24,379 nucleotides of DNA. Source: an uncultured Clostridia bacterium (GTDB lineage Bacteria > Bacillota > Clostridia > TANB77 > CAG-508). The notes under the pieces were generated by a model. It saw only the letters and a list, made by a program, of their open reading frames with translations. It ran no database searches and was not told the origin of the DNA. Positions 7,458-14,646 of this stretch are shown here, piece by piece. A program made the position numbers and the translations under genes. Numbering within the stretch: position 1 is the first letter of the stretch; each line of letters starts with the position of its first letter. The stretch is taken from NCBI GenBank assembly GCA_947628395.1, contig CANQZP010000013.1:1-24379 (forward strand). The letters are read 5' to 3'.

Positions 7458-8996
7458 ATGAATGGTTTTTTTAAATGGTTTAACTCAAAAACTAAAATAA
7501 AAAGATGGATTTTATTAATATTATTAGGAATTGTATTAACATGTTTCTCAATAGCAAATATATTAGATGAGAAAATTTTAAAACCAATTGATATTATAGA
7601 AATAGTTGGAAGTTTTGTATTTGGTTTTTCTTTTGTAATAATAGGAATTATATTTATTCAAAAAAGAACATTAGAAATTTTTATTGAAGCAAATTCAACT
7701 ACTGAAAAAGGTAAAAAAGCAGAAGAAAATATGAAAAGTTTAATTTTCAACAAGACTATGTTTAATGAAGGTCCAAAAGTAGTTGTAATTGGTGGTGGGA
7801 CAGGCTTAAATACAGTAATAAAAGGTCTAAAAAAATATACGAATAATATTACAGCTATAGTAACAATGTCAGATTATGGAGAAGTAGAAACAGAATCAAG
7901 GAAAGCATTAAATATGTTACCTTTTGGTGATATTAAAGAAAGTATAGTTGCTTTATCAGACAAAGAAGAATTAATGGGAAAATTAATGAATTGGGATTTC
8001 AAAAATAGAAAACTAAAAGGTATTAAATTTGGAGATATTTATCTTTTAGCTATGAATGAAATGTTTGTCAATATTTCAGAAGGCATACAAAAGAGCACAG
8101 AAATTTTAAATATCACTGGAAAAGTATTACCTGCTACTCTAGATGAAATTACAATTTGTGCAGAGCTTAAAGATGGAACTGTAGTTGAAAATAAAGAAAA
8201 AATACCAGAGGTTGTATATGATAAAGTTACTAAAATAGATAGAATATATATAAGCCCTTCAAATTGTAGACCTGCTCCTGGAGTTATTGAAGCAATAGAA
8301 GATGCTGACTGTATAGTAATTGGACCTGGAAGTTTATATACTAATGTTTTACCAAATTTATTAGTAAAAAATGTTTCAAAAGCAATAAAAGATAGTAAAG
8401 CTTTAAAAATATATATATCAAATCTAATGACAGAACCAGGACAAACTGATAATTATTCAATTTCTGATCATCTAGACGCATTATTTGATCATACAGGAAA
8501 AGATATTATAGATTATTGTTTAGCAGATACTGGTGAAATTGTTCCTGAATTTGTTAGAAAATATAATAAAGAAGGTTCAGATATAGTAGAACAGGATATA
8601 GCAAAAGCAAATAAAAAAGGTGTAAAAATTATTCAAAAACATCTTTCTATGATAGATGGAGATTTTATAAGACATAATCCAGATAGTATTGCAATTACAA
8701 TTATGGAATTAATATGTAATGATTTGAAATTTAGAGATAAAAAAGCTACACCTCAATACTTACTTGTAAATTCAGTTTTAGTAGATGAAAAGAAAAAAGA
8801 TAAAAAGAGAAATAAGGTATTTAAAAAAGAGATTGAAAAAAGAGAAAAGACAAAAGCTAAAATTGAAGGAAATAGAAGAAAGAGCAAATTTAATGAAAAA
8901 TATAGAGATAGAATAGAAGCAATACAAACAAGTGATGAAAAGAAAAAAGAAAATCAAAAAATGTACAAAAAAATGGAAAAAATAGAAAAGAAATAG
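7458..8996 (+). CDS. yvcK: YvcK-family gluconeogenesis factor / CofD-like protein with N-terminal membrane domain
   Basis: The core carries the UDP-sugar-binding, CofD-like fold, with VVVIGGGTGLNTVIKGLK (about 108-125), LPFGDIKESIVALS and GPGSLYTNVLPNLLV. In Bacillus, YvcK (GlmR) supports growth on gluconeogenic carbon and cell-wall precursor supply. Three departures are visible. There are two predicted transmembrane helices at the N-terminus (about 16-35 and 45-67). The usual VADDGGSSGRLR-type loop is replaced by TMSDYGEVETESRKALN. There is a very basic Lys-rich tail (about 435-512). At 512 residues it is much longer than the common ~320. It sits 63 bases after murB and 11 bases before the debranching enzyme, without rapZ or whiA. 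The link to carbon and cell-wall metabolism is inferred from family and neighbours. Confidence 0.88.
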   Translation: MNGFFKWFNSKTKIKRWILLILLGIVLTCFSIANILDEKILKPIDIIEIVGSFVFGFSFVIIGIIFIQKRTLEIFIEANSTTEKGKKAEENMKSLIFNKTMFNEGPKVVVIGGGTGLNTVIKGLKKYTNNITAIVTMSDYGEVETESRKALNMLPFGDIKESIVALSDKEELMGKLMNWDFKNRKLKGIKFGDIYLLAMNEMFVNISEGIQKSTEILNITGKVLPATLDEITICAELKDGTVVENKEKIPEVVYDKVTKIDRIYISPSNCRPAPGVIEAIEDADCIVIGPGSLYTNVLPNLLVKNVSKAIKDSKALKIYISNLMTEPGQTDNYSISDHLDALFDHTGKDIIDYCLADTGEIVPEFVRKYNKEGSDIVEQDIAKANKKGVKIIQKHLSMIDGDFIRHNPDSIAITIMELICNDLKFRDKKATPQYLLVNSVLVDEKKKDKKRNKVFKKEIEKREKTKAKIEGNRRKSKFNEKYRDRIEAIQTSDEKKKENQKMYKKMEKIEKK

Positions 8997-9007
8997 GAGA
9001 AAATTAA

Positions 9008-11056
9008 ATGAAAGTACAAAAGAAAGATATTGAAATAAAAAGTGGATTAGAAAAAGAGTGGATAATTGGAAATGGAATAGGAGGATATTCTAGTCAATCT
9101 ATTATAGGTGCAAATACTAGAAAATATCATGGATTACTAGTCGCATCACTTATGCCACCAGGTAGAAGATTTGTAATTTTATCAAAAGTGGATGAAGCAA
9201 TTTTTTTCAAAGATACTAATAAAGAAGAAATTTTATATACAAATGTAGGAAGAAATTATATATCTGAAGGATATAAAAACTTAGATAGCTTTGAAAAAGA
9301 ATATTATCCTACTTATAATTTTTCTACTAATGGTGTAGAGATAACTAAAAGTATAGTAATGGTATATGGTCAAAATACTGTGTGCGTACATTACAAAGTA
9401 GAAAATAAAAGCAATCAAGACATTATTTTTAAAGTAACTCCAATTATGAATTATAGAGATTTCCATCGTGACAATTATAATCATGAATATAGTGTACATC
9501 AATCTATTAATGGAAATAAAGTAAGGGTTACAATAGATGGAAATAAAATATCTCCTATATATATGTTTTTAAAAGAGGGAAAATATATAGAACATCAAAA
9601 TGATGTGTTTAGAAACATATACTATATTCAAGAAGAAAAAAGAGGTTTTCAGCCAGAAGAAAATTTAGTTGTTCCTGGAAGATATGAGATTGAATTAAAT
9701 AAAAATGAGTCTAAAGAATTTACTTTTGTTTGTTCATTAGAAGCAACTATTGAAGAAATAGATGGTAAAAAGATAATGAAACACGAAGAAAAAAGATTAG
9801 AAAAAATAATTTCAGACTCAAAACTTTTGATAGAAAAAGATAAACTAACTAAAGAAGAAAAAGAAAGAAATGAAACTATAAAAACTTTAATTATAGCTTC
9901 TGATTTATTTGTTGTTTATAGACCTAAATTTGCACTTCATACAATTTTAGCGGGATACCCTTGGTTCTTAGATTGGGGAAGAGATACATTAATATCTTTT
10001 GAAGGGCTTTTACTTAAAACGAAAAGATATGATATTGCTAAACAAATTTTATTAATGTTTACTAGAGATATTAAATTTGGACTAGTTCCAAATGGATATT
10101 CTGGATATGATAGTAGACCCTTATATAATAGTGTTGATAGTTCTTTATTATTGTTTGAACAAGTTATGAAATATATAGAATATACAGGTGACTATGAGTT
10201 TATAAAAATTAACCTATATGAAATATTAAAAAATGTTGTTAAGATGTTTCAAAAAGGTATTGATTTTGAAAACAGTAATATTTATGTGGATGAAGATGGA
10301 CTAGTTTCAGCAGGAACGGAAAATACTCAGCTTACTTGGATGGATGCTAAAGTAAATGGAATGGCAGTTACTCCTAGAAGTGGTAAAGCTGTTGAAATAA
10401 ATAGCCTTTGGTATAATAGTATAAAGATATTAGAGTTTTTATCTGATAAATTTGATGATAAAGAAACTAAAGAGGATATGAGTAAATTATCTCAAAAAGT
10501 AAAAAGAGCTTTTAATAGGAAATTTTACAATGAAAAGAAAAAATGTTTATATGATGTATTAGGAGACGATAAAATAAGACCAAACCAATTATTCTCATTA
10601 TCTTTAACATATCCAGTAATTAATCCTTCATCTGATAAGGCCAAAAATATTTTTGATACAGTTACTAAAGAACTTTGTACTAAATATGGTATATCTACAC
10701 TTTCTAAAAAAGATAAATTATATGTTGGAGTTTATGAAGGAGATAGTTTTAAAAGAGATATGACTTATCATCAAGGTGTTACTTGGCCATGGCTTATAGG
10801 ATTATATGTTGAAAGTTTTAAGAAAATTATAGATGCAGAAAAAGATAAAAAAGAAAAAGCTATTTTAGAAGAAAAATATAATAAATATATAAAATCAATG
10901 AAAAAAGTATATAGAAAAGCTTTATTTGAAAGTGGCGCTGTTGGTAATATTTCAGAATTATATGATTCAAAATTACCATATAATCCAGGTGGAACAGTTG
11001 CTCAAGCTTGGAGTGTATCTGAAATAATGAAATTAGAATTGGAGAATGAAAAATAA
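9008..11056 (+). CDS. Glycogen debranching enzyme (amylo-alpha-1,6-glucosidase, GH133-like)
   Basis: The 682-residue protein has the N-terminal GDE domain (EWIIGNGIGGYSSQSIIGANTRKYHGLL at about 17-45, shown here as the family signature region) and a C-terminal (alpha/alpha)6 glucoamylase-like domain. The latter has WFLDWGRDTLISFEGL (319-334), LVPNGYSGYDSRPLYNSVDSS, and TWPWLIGLYVE near residue 597. Such enzymes hydrolyse alpha-1,6 branch points in glycogen or limit dextrins in the cytoplasm. No glycogen synthase or phosphorylase gene is in the window. AGGAGA overlaps the yvcK stop, and the gene ends two bases before ruvC, so it is likely co-transcribed. Overall assignment is firm; exact substrate range is not. 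Confidence 0.9.
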   Translation: MKVQKKDIEIKSGLEKEWIIGNGIGGYSSQSIIGANTRKYHGLLVASLMPPGRRFVILSKVDEAIFFKDTNKEEILYTNVGRNYISEGYKNLDSFEKEYYPTYNFSTNGVEITKSIVMVYGQNTVCVHYKVENKSNQDIIFKVTPIMNYRDFHRDNYNHEYSVHQSINGNKVRVTIDGNKISPIYMFLKEGKYIEHQNDVFRNIYYIQEEKRGFQPEENLVVPGRYEIELNKNESKEFTFVCSLEATIEEIDGKKIMKHEEKRLEKIISDSKLLIEKDKLTKEEKERNETIKTLIIASDLFVVYRPKFALHTILAGYPWFLDWGRDTLISFEGLLLKTKRYDIAKQILLMFTRDIKFGLVPNGYSGYDSRPLYNSVDSSLLLFEQVMKYIEYTGDYEFIKINLYEILKNVVKMFQKGIDFENSNIYVDEDGLVSAGTENTQLTWMDAKVNGMAVTPRSGKAVEINSLWYNSIKILEFLSDKFDDKETKEDMSKLSQKVKRAFNRKFYNEKKKCLYDVLGDDKIRPNQLFSLSLTYPVINPSSDKAKNIFDTVTKELCTKYGISTLSKKDKLYVGVYEGDSFKRDMTYHQGVTWPWLIGLYVESFKKIIDAEKDKKEKAILEEKYNKYIKSMKKVYRKALFESGAVGNISELYDSKLPYNPGGTVAQAWSVSEIMKLELENEK

Positions 11057-11058
11057 AA

Positions 11059-11544
11059 ATGAGAATATTAGGAATTGACCCAGGGTTTGCAATAACTGGA
11101 TATAGTATAATAGATTATGTAGGAAATAAATTTACTTTAATTGATAGTGGAGCAATTTTAACAAAAGCTGGAGAGTCTTTTCCTAAAAGACTTGCAAAAA
11201 TATATGATGATTTGGAAATGATAATTGATAAATATAAACCAGATGCAATATCTGTAGAAGAGCTATTTTTTAATCAAAATATAAAGACAGCTATAAATGT
11301 TGCACAAGCAAGAGGAATAGTTCTTACTGTAGGATATAAAAAGAATATTCCAACATATGAATATACGCCTCTTCAAGTAAAACAAGCTGTAGTAGGATAT
11401 GGAAGAGCAGATAAAATGCAAGTTCAAAAAATGGTAAAATCTATATTAAAAGTAGATAAGATTCCTAAATTAGATGATATAACTGACAGTATGGCAATAG
11501 GAATATGCCATGCACATTCAGCAAGATTTGCAGAAAAATTATAA
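11059..11544 (+). CDS. ruvC: Crossover junction endodeoxyribonuclease RuvC
   Basis: RuvC is the Holliday-junction resolvase of homologous recombination, acting with RuvAB. Its 161 residues start with MRILGIDPG (catalytic D7), followed by SVEELFFNQN (E67), NVAQARG, YTPLQVKQAVVGYGRADKMQVQ, and DDITDSMAIGICH (D140 and D143). The four acidic residues of the RNase H-like active site are therefore all present. Only two bases separate it from the preceding gene. The nearest purine-rich sequence (GGAG near 11041) is distant, so translation is probably coupled. ruvAB is not in the window, and holA follows after 15 bases. Confidence 0.96.
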   Translation: MRILGIDPGFAITGYSIIDYVGNKFTLIDSGAILTKAGESFPKRLAKIYDDLEMIIDKYKPDAISVEELFFNQNIKTAINVAQARGIVLTVGYKKNIPTYEYTPLQVKQAVVGYGRADKMQVQKMVKSILKVDKIPKLDDITDSMAIGICHAHSARFAEKL

Positions 11545-11559
11545 CAGGAGAGATATATT

Positions 11560-12565
11560 ATGTCATTTGAAACTTTAGAAAAAGAATTAAATGAAAAGAG
11601 CTTAAGTCCAATCTATCTTTTCTGGGGAAAAGATAGATTTCTATTAGAAGAATCTGTAAAAAAAATAAAAAAGATTTTTGGTGACTTACAATTAGGAATA
11701 AATTATATTTTAATTGATGAAACGAATTTAAATGAAATAATTCCAAGTATAGAAACTCCAGCTTTTGGTTTTGATAAAAAGTTAATAATAATAAGAGATT
11801 CTGGATTTTTTAAAAAAGAAAACAAAAATGCAGTAATAAAAGAAAAATTAATGAAATTTATTGAAGAAAATATGGACATAATAAAAGAAACGTCTATTAT
11901 TATTTTTATAGAAAATGATGTAAATAAATACAGTTTCTATAAACTATTAGAGAAAAAAGCTTGTTTAGTTAATTTTGAATTTTTAAAGCCACCTCAAATA
12001 AAACAAAGACTTAAAAAAATATGCTCAGCATATAAAGTAAATATTTCAGACAACAATTTAATGTATTTAATAGAAGTTTCTGGAACTAATATGCAAGATT
12101 TAATAAATGAAATAAGAAAATTAATAGAATTTGCAGGTGAAGGCGGAGAAATAAAAAAAGAAGATATTGATAATTTAGCTACAAAACAAATTCAAGCAGT
12201 AATATTTAATTTAACAGATTACTTGGGGGCAAAAAAAATAGATGAAGCATTAAATACATTAGATAATTTGATATATCAAAAAGAACCTTTACCTAAAATA
12301 TTGATAACTCTATATAATCATTTTAAAAAAATTTATCTAACTTCTCTAGCTTTAAAATATAATAAAGATATAGCTACTACTTTAGATTTAAAGCCTAATC
12401 AAATGTTTTTAATTTCAAAATATAGAAAACAGGCAAATGATTTTAAAGTTCAAGAATTAGAAAGAATATTAAAAGAGCTAAGTGAGTTGGACTATAAATA
12501 TAAATTACGGAGAAATTGATTTAGAAATTGCATTAAAATCAATTTTATGCAAAAATTACATTTAA
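11560..12565 (+). CDS. holA: DNA polymerase III delta subunit, full length only with a +1 shift at CGG
   Basis: HolA is the clamp-loader subunit that opens the beta clamp. The N-terminus (SPIYLFWGKDRFLLEESVKKI at about 15-35), the central VSGTNMQDLINEIRKL and the C-terminal GAKKIDEALNTLDNLI and LSELDYKYK are typical. In frame 0 the protein ends two codons after CGG (12508-12510, codon 317), at TGA 12517-12519, giving 319 residues. The family normally ends with a conserved LDYxIKxGxID..IALE helix. That is restored exactly by reading GGA at 12509-12511 (LGEIDLEIALKSIL) through to the stop at 12563-12565, 334 residues. holA is essential, so a damaged gene is unlikely. AGGAGAG precedes the start. 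It is the last gene of the murB-yvcK-ruvC run. Confidence 0.9.
12508..12511 (+). other. Putative +1 recoding site CGG-A (holA)
   Basis: CGG follows TTA in the frame of holA. Frame 0 then meets TGA after AGA AAT. Skipping C gives GGA GAA ATT GAT, restoring the conserved Gly and the C-terminal helix of HolA. A GGCGGA sequence at 12142-12147 in the same gene, where CGG is out of frame, causes no shift and serves as an internal control. Confidence 0.75.
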
Positions 12566-12570
12566 ATCTA

Positions 12571-12599
12571 TTGAAAATAAAATTTATTATGTATATAAT
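12571..12599 (+). promoter_or_regulatory. Sigma-A type promoter for the Asn-rich membrane protein gene
   Basis: TTGAAA (12571-12576), a 17-base spacer and TATAAT (12594-12599). It starts six bases after the extended holA stop. The predicted leader is about 180 bases and contains the inverted repeat at 12629-12754. A GAGGAGG at 12614-12620 has no convincing ORF behind it. Confidence 0.7.
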
Positions 12600-12628
12600 A
12601 TTTTTATTACAAATGAGGAGGAATAAAA

Positions 12629-12754
12629 GGTTGAAAAATAATTACAATTTTGGCGTTGTCAAACTTCATTTGAAATTTAATTAGGCGTACAAAAAGTACT
12701 TTTCAATAAATTTCAAACTCGTTTTCCTAGCCAAAATTTAATTCTTTTCCAACC
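12629..12754 (+). repeat. Inverted repeat in a 5' leader
   Basis: The outer arms GGTTGAAAAATAATTACAAT.. (from 12629, ending TTTTGGC near 12654) and GCCAAAATTTAATTCTTTTCC.. (12730-12750, ending AACC at 12754) are near-complementary. Inside, TTTGAAATTTA faces AAATTTCAAA, and the centre holds GTAC-AAAAA-GTAC. It could fold as one long stem in the leader RNA of the downstream gene, or be a short MITE. There is no T tract to make it a terminator. Confidence 0.6.
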
Positions 12755-12785
12755 AGATTTGCCTTAGAAAGGAAAGGTAGTAAAT

Positions 12786-13862
12786 ATGAAGAGAAAATCA
12801 GGTATTCCGCTAGTTGCAATAATTATCTTTTTTGCATTAATAATTGGAATTATAATTACTTGTGTAATTATATTAGCAACACAATCTGGAAAAGGAACTA
12901 GTACAAACATAAAATTATCTAATACTGCTACAAATACAAGTAATGATAATGAAGTTATGGATAATGCAATTGTAAGAGAAGATGTGTCAGATGAAGGAGA
13001 AGAAATTGATTTAACAAGTCCTGAAGTGAAAAATGTATTTAATTTAATAGGAAATCAAGAAAGTTTTATTAAATATGCAATTTATAAAACAGGAGAATTT
13101 AATCAAAATAATATTTCAAATGAATTAAAATTAAAGCTAGCAATTTCTAAAGTAACAGATTCTGAGATAAAAGAAGAGGATAATGTAAGAACAATTTCAA
13201 AAGAAACAGTTGATAAATACTTAAATGAAATTTTTGGAAATACAAATAATATAGAATATGTAGATTTAAAATTATTTGATGATAGTAATTTTGATGATCA
13301 ATATCCAATTGATAGATATATATATAATAAAGAAAATGAAGTATATGAAATAATAGAAGATGATATAAATGTACAAGAGCCATCTTTAGTAAATGAATTA
13401 ATGACAAAAGCTATTAAGTATAATGATAGATTAGAATTATATGTAATACCTGTATTTATAAAGACATTCTCAATAGATGATCAAAACAATATGGGATATC
13501 AATTCTATTCAGGATATAATTTTTCAAATAAAGAATATAATGGTGAAATGCTTACAGGAGACAATAATGTCCTTGCAATAACAAGTGATACTTTTAAGCA
13601 AGCAGTACTTTCAAATAGTGATTCAGACATTGATGGATATAATAATGATGCATTAGCTTCAACTATTAAAGATTTTGACTCATTACAAGTATATAAATAT
13701 ACATTTAAGTTTGATGAAAATACTGAAAAATATACATTAGCATCTTTTGAAAAATCTGATGAAGAATTGGATGAAAGCAATAATCAAAATAATACAAATA
13801 ATAACAATAATACAAACAATAGTAATAATAGTGGAGAAGATAATAATACAACAGATGAATAA
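12786..13862 (+). CDS. Membrane-anchored extracellular protein with Asn-rich tail, function unknown
   Basis: I do not recognise the family. The 358-residue protein has a short basic N-terminus and one hydrophobic helix (about 8-32), suggesting an N-in, C-out membrane anchor. A Ser/Thr/Asn linker (35-60) and a mostly acidic soluble domain (about 75-330) with many Asp, Glu and Tyr follow, and then a low-complexity tail made almost only of Asn, Thr and Ser (about 332-358). There are no Cys residues after the helix, and no lipobox. AAAGGAAAGG at 12768-12777 supports the start. It has its own promoter (12571-12599) and a structured leader. A cell-surface or cell-wall-proximal role is only inference. 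Confidence 0.7.
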   Translation: MKRKSGIPLVAIIIFFALIIGIIITCVIILATQSGKGTSTNIKLSNTATNTSNDNEVMDNAIVREDVSDEGEEIDLTSPEVKNVFNLIGNQESFIKYAIYKTGEFNQNNISNELKLKLAISKVTDSEIKEEDNVRTISKETVDKYLNEIFGNTNNIEYVDLKLFDDSNFDDQYPIDRYIYNKENEVYEIIEDDINVQEPSLVNELMTKAIKYNDRLELYVIPVFIKTFSIDDQNNMGYQFYSGYNFSNKEYNGEMLTGDNNVLAITSDTFKQAVLSNSDSDIDGYNNDALASTIKDFDSLQVYKYTFKFDENTEKYTLASFEKSDEELDESNNQNNTNNNNNTNNSNNSGEDNNTTDE

Positions 13863-13885
13863 TAATAATTGTAAATACTTCATAT

Positions 13886-13913
13886 TTGACAAGTTTTAAT
13901 ATTGTTATATAAA
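13886..13913 (+). promoter_or_regulatory. Sigma-A type promoter of a short transcription unit
   Basis: TTGACA (13886-13891), a 16-base spacer and TATAAA (13908-13913), just before a GGGAGG site and the mini-ORF at 13933. The unit ends at the terminator 14027-14069, so the transcript would be only about 150 bases. Confidence 0.55.
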
Positions 13914-13932
13914 TTTATGGGAGGAAATACAA

Positions 13933-14019
13933 ATGAAAAACGCTGAAAGCCTTGTGAGAGTACACACACACACACACACACACACAAATAGTTGTTTAAA
14001 TAATATAAGGGTAACATAG
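13933..14019 (+). CDS. Possible 28-residue peptide with His-Thr repeat
   Basis: ATG at 13933 follows GGGAGG (13919-13924) at eight bases and opens a 28-codon frame: MKNAESLVRV, four His-Thr pairs from a CA microsatellite, then NSCLNNIRVT and TAG. Promoter, ribosome binding site, short ORF and strong terminator make a self-contained unit. It may be a small peptide, a leader peptide with attenuator-like layout, or a small RNA that merely contains an ORF. No similar peptide is known to me. Changing the number of CA units would switch reading to other frames that also stop soon. Confidence 0.35.
   Translation: MKNAESLVRVHTHTHTHTNSCLNNIRVT
13962..13986 (+). repeat. (AC)12 dinucleotide microsatellite
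   Basis: A 25-base uninterrupted alternating A/C tract, striking in this AT-rich sequence. It lies inside the mini-ORF at 13933-14019. Such tracts are prone to slippage. Confidence 0.95.
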
Positions 14020-14026
14020 ATTAAAA

Positions 14027-14069
14027 AGTCTATGGGTTTTGTGATACGCAAAATCCGTAGGCTTTTTTT
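14027..14069 (+). terminator. Strong intrinsic terminator
   Basis: A 15-base stem, AGTCTATGGGTTTTG (14027-14041) with CAAAATCCGTAGGCT (14049-14063), with three G-U pairs and a seven-base loop, is followed by T to 14069. It closes the short unit that starts at 13886. Confidence 0.85.
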
Positions 14070-14142
14070 GATGTTCTATACAAAGATATTTTTATTCGTT
14101 TGACAATCGCTCCCAGGGATTTATCTATTTTTTCTGTTGTTC

Positions 14143-14179
14143 TTCTAAAATAGGAAAGTAAAACTTTCCTATTTTAGAA
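14143..14179. repeat. Perfect 17-base-pair hairpin
   Basis: TTCTAAAATAGGAAAGT (14143-14159), loop AAA, and its exact complement (14163-14179). No T tract follows. It is part of a gene-free stretch, 14070-14466, made of hairpins and dispersed-repeat-like DNA. Confidence 0.85.
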
Positions 14180-14233
14180 AACTCGCTTTGCTCGAATCAA
14201 TCCACACAAAATTTCTATGAAATTTTGGCGGAC

Positions 14234-14299
14234 GAACAACGGGCGTGGACTTTGCAATTAGTTTTTATAGTTTGAAATTAAAAAAGTCCACTGTTGTTC
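14234..14299. repeat. Inverted repeat upstream of prepilin module copy B
   Basis: GAACAAC (14234-14240) and GTGGACTTT (14245-14253) are complementary to AAAGTCCAC (14283-14291) and GTTGTTC (14293-14299). A small hairpin, AAAATTTC-TAT-GAAATTTT, lies near 14207-14226. This region directly abuts the repeated module at 14325 and may be part of the same mobile or dispersed unit. Confidence 0.7.
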
Positions 14300-14324
14300 T
14301 TGTATAATGGTGCTGTAATAATGC

Positions 14325-14646
14325 TACTCGCATTAAACAGCCCTCATCGGTCCCCACAGCGAACAACCTGAAAAAATAGATGGAAATCCCTTCGCGCTAG
14401 TATAACACAATTTTTAAATTGATATATTATTACAAAAATATATAAAAAGAAAGGAGAAACAAAAAAATGAAGAACAAATTTATTACAAAGGGTGTAGGGG
14501 CAGGCCTTGTGTCTGCCCGAAAAGAAATGGGTATTACTTTGATTGCGCTTGTAATTACTATCATTATTTTGTTAATTTTAGCAGGTGTGACAATTGCAAT
14601 GGTTGTAGGTGATAATGGAATTTTAACAAGAGCAAGAGAAGCTAAA
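14325..14646 (+). repeat. Duplicated prepilin 5' module, copy B
   Basis: Second copy of the sequence at 1-332. It contains the near-identical non-coding head, an AT-rich leader, AGGAG (14452-14456), the start codon at 14467 and the first ~60 codons, including the same GGGGCAGGCCTTGTGTCTGC tract. Similarity ends at the Ala-Lys codons at 14641-14646. Confidence 0.85.

Noticed and set aside
13962..13986. CRISPR-like array or tandem repeat locus
   Set aside because: It is a simple dinucleotide repeat with no spacers, and no cas-like gene is present in the window.
13933..14019. Phase-variable on/off switch by the AC tract
   Set aside because: All three frames after the tract stop within a short distance and no long ORF becomes joined, so slippage would not switch on a larger protein.
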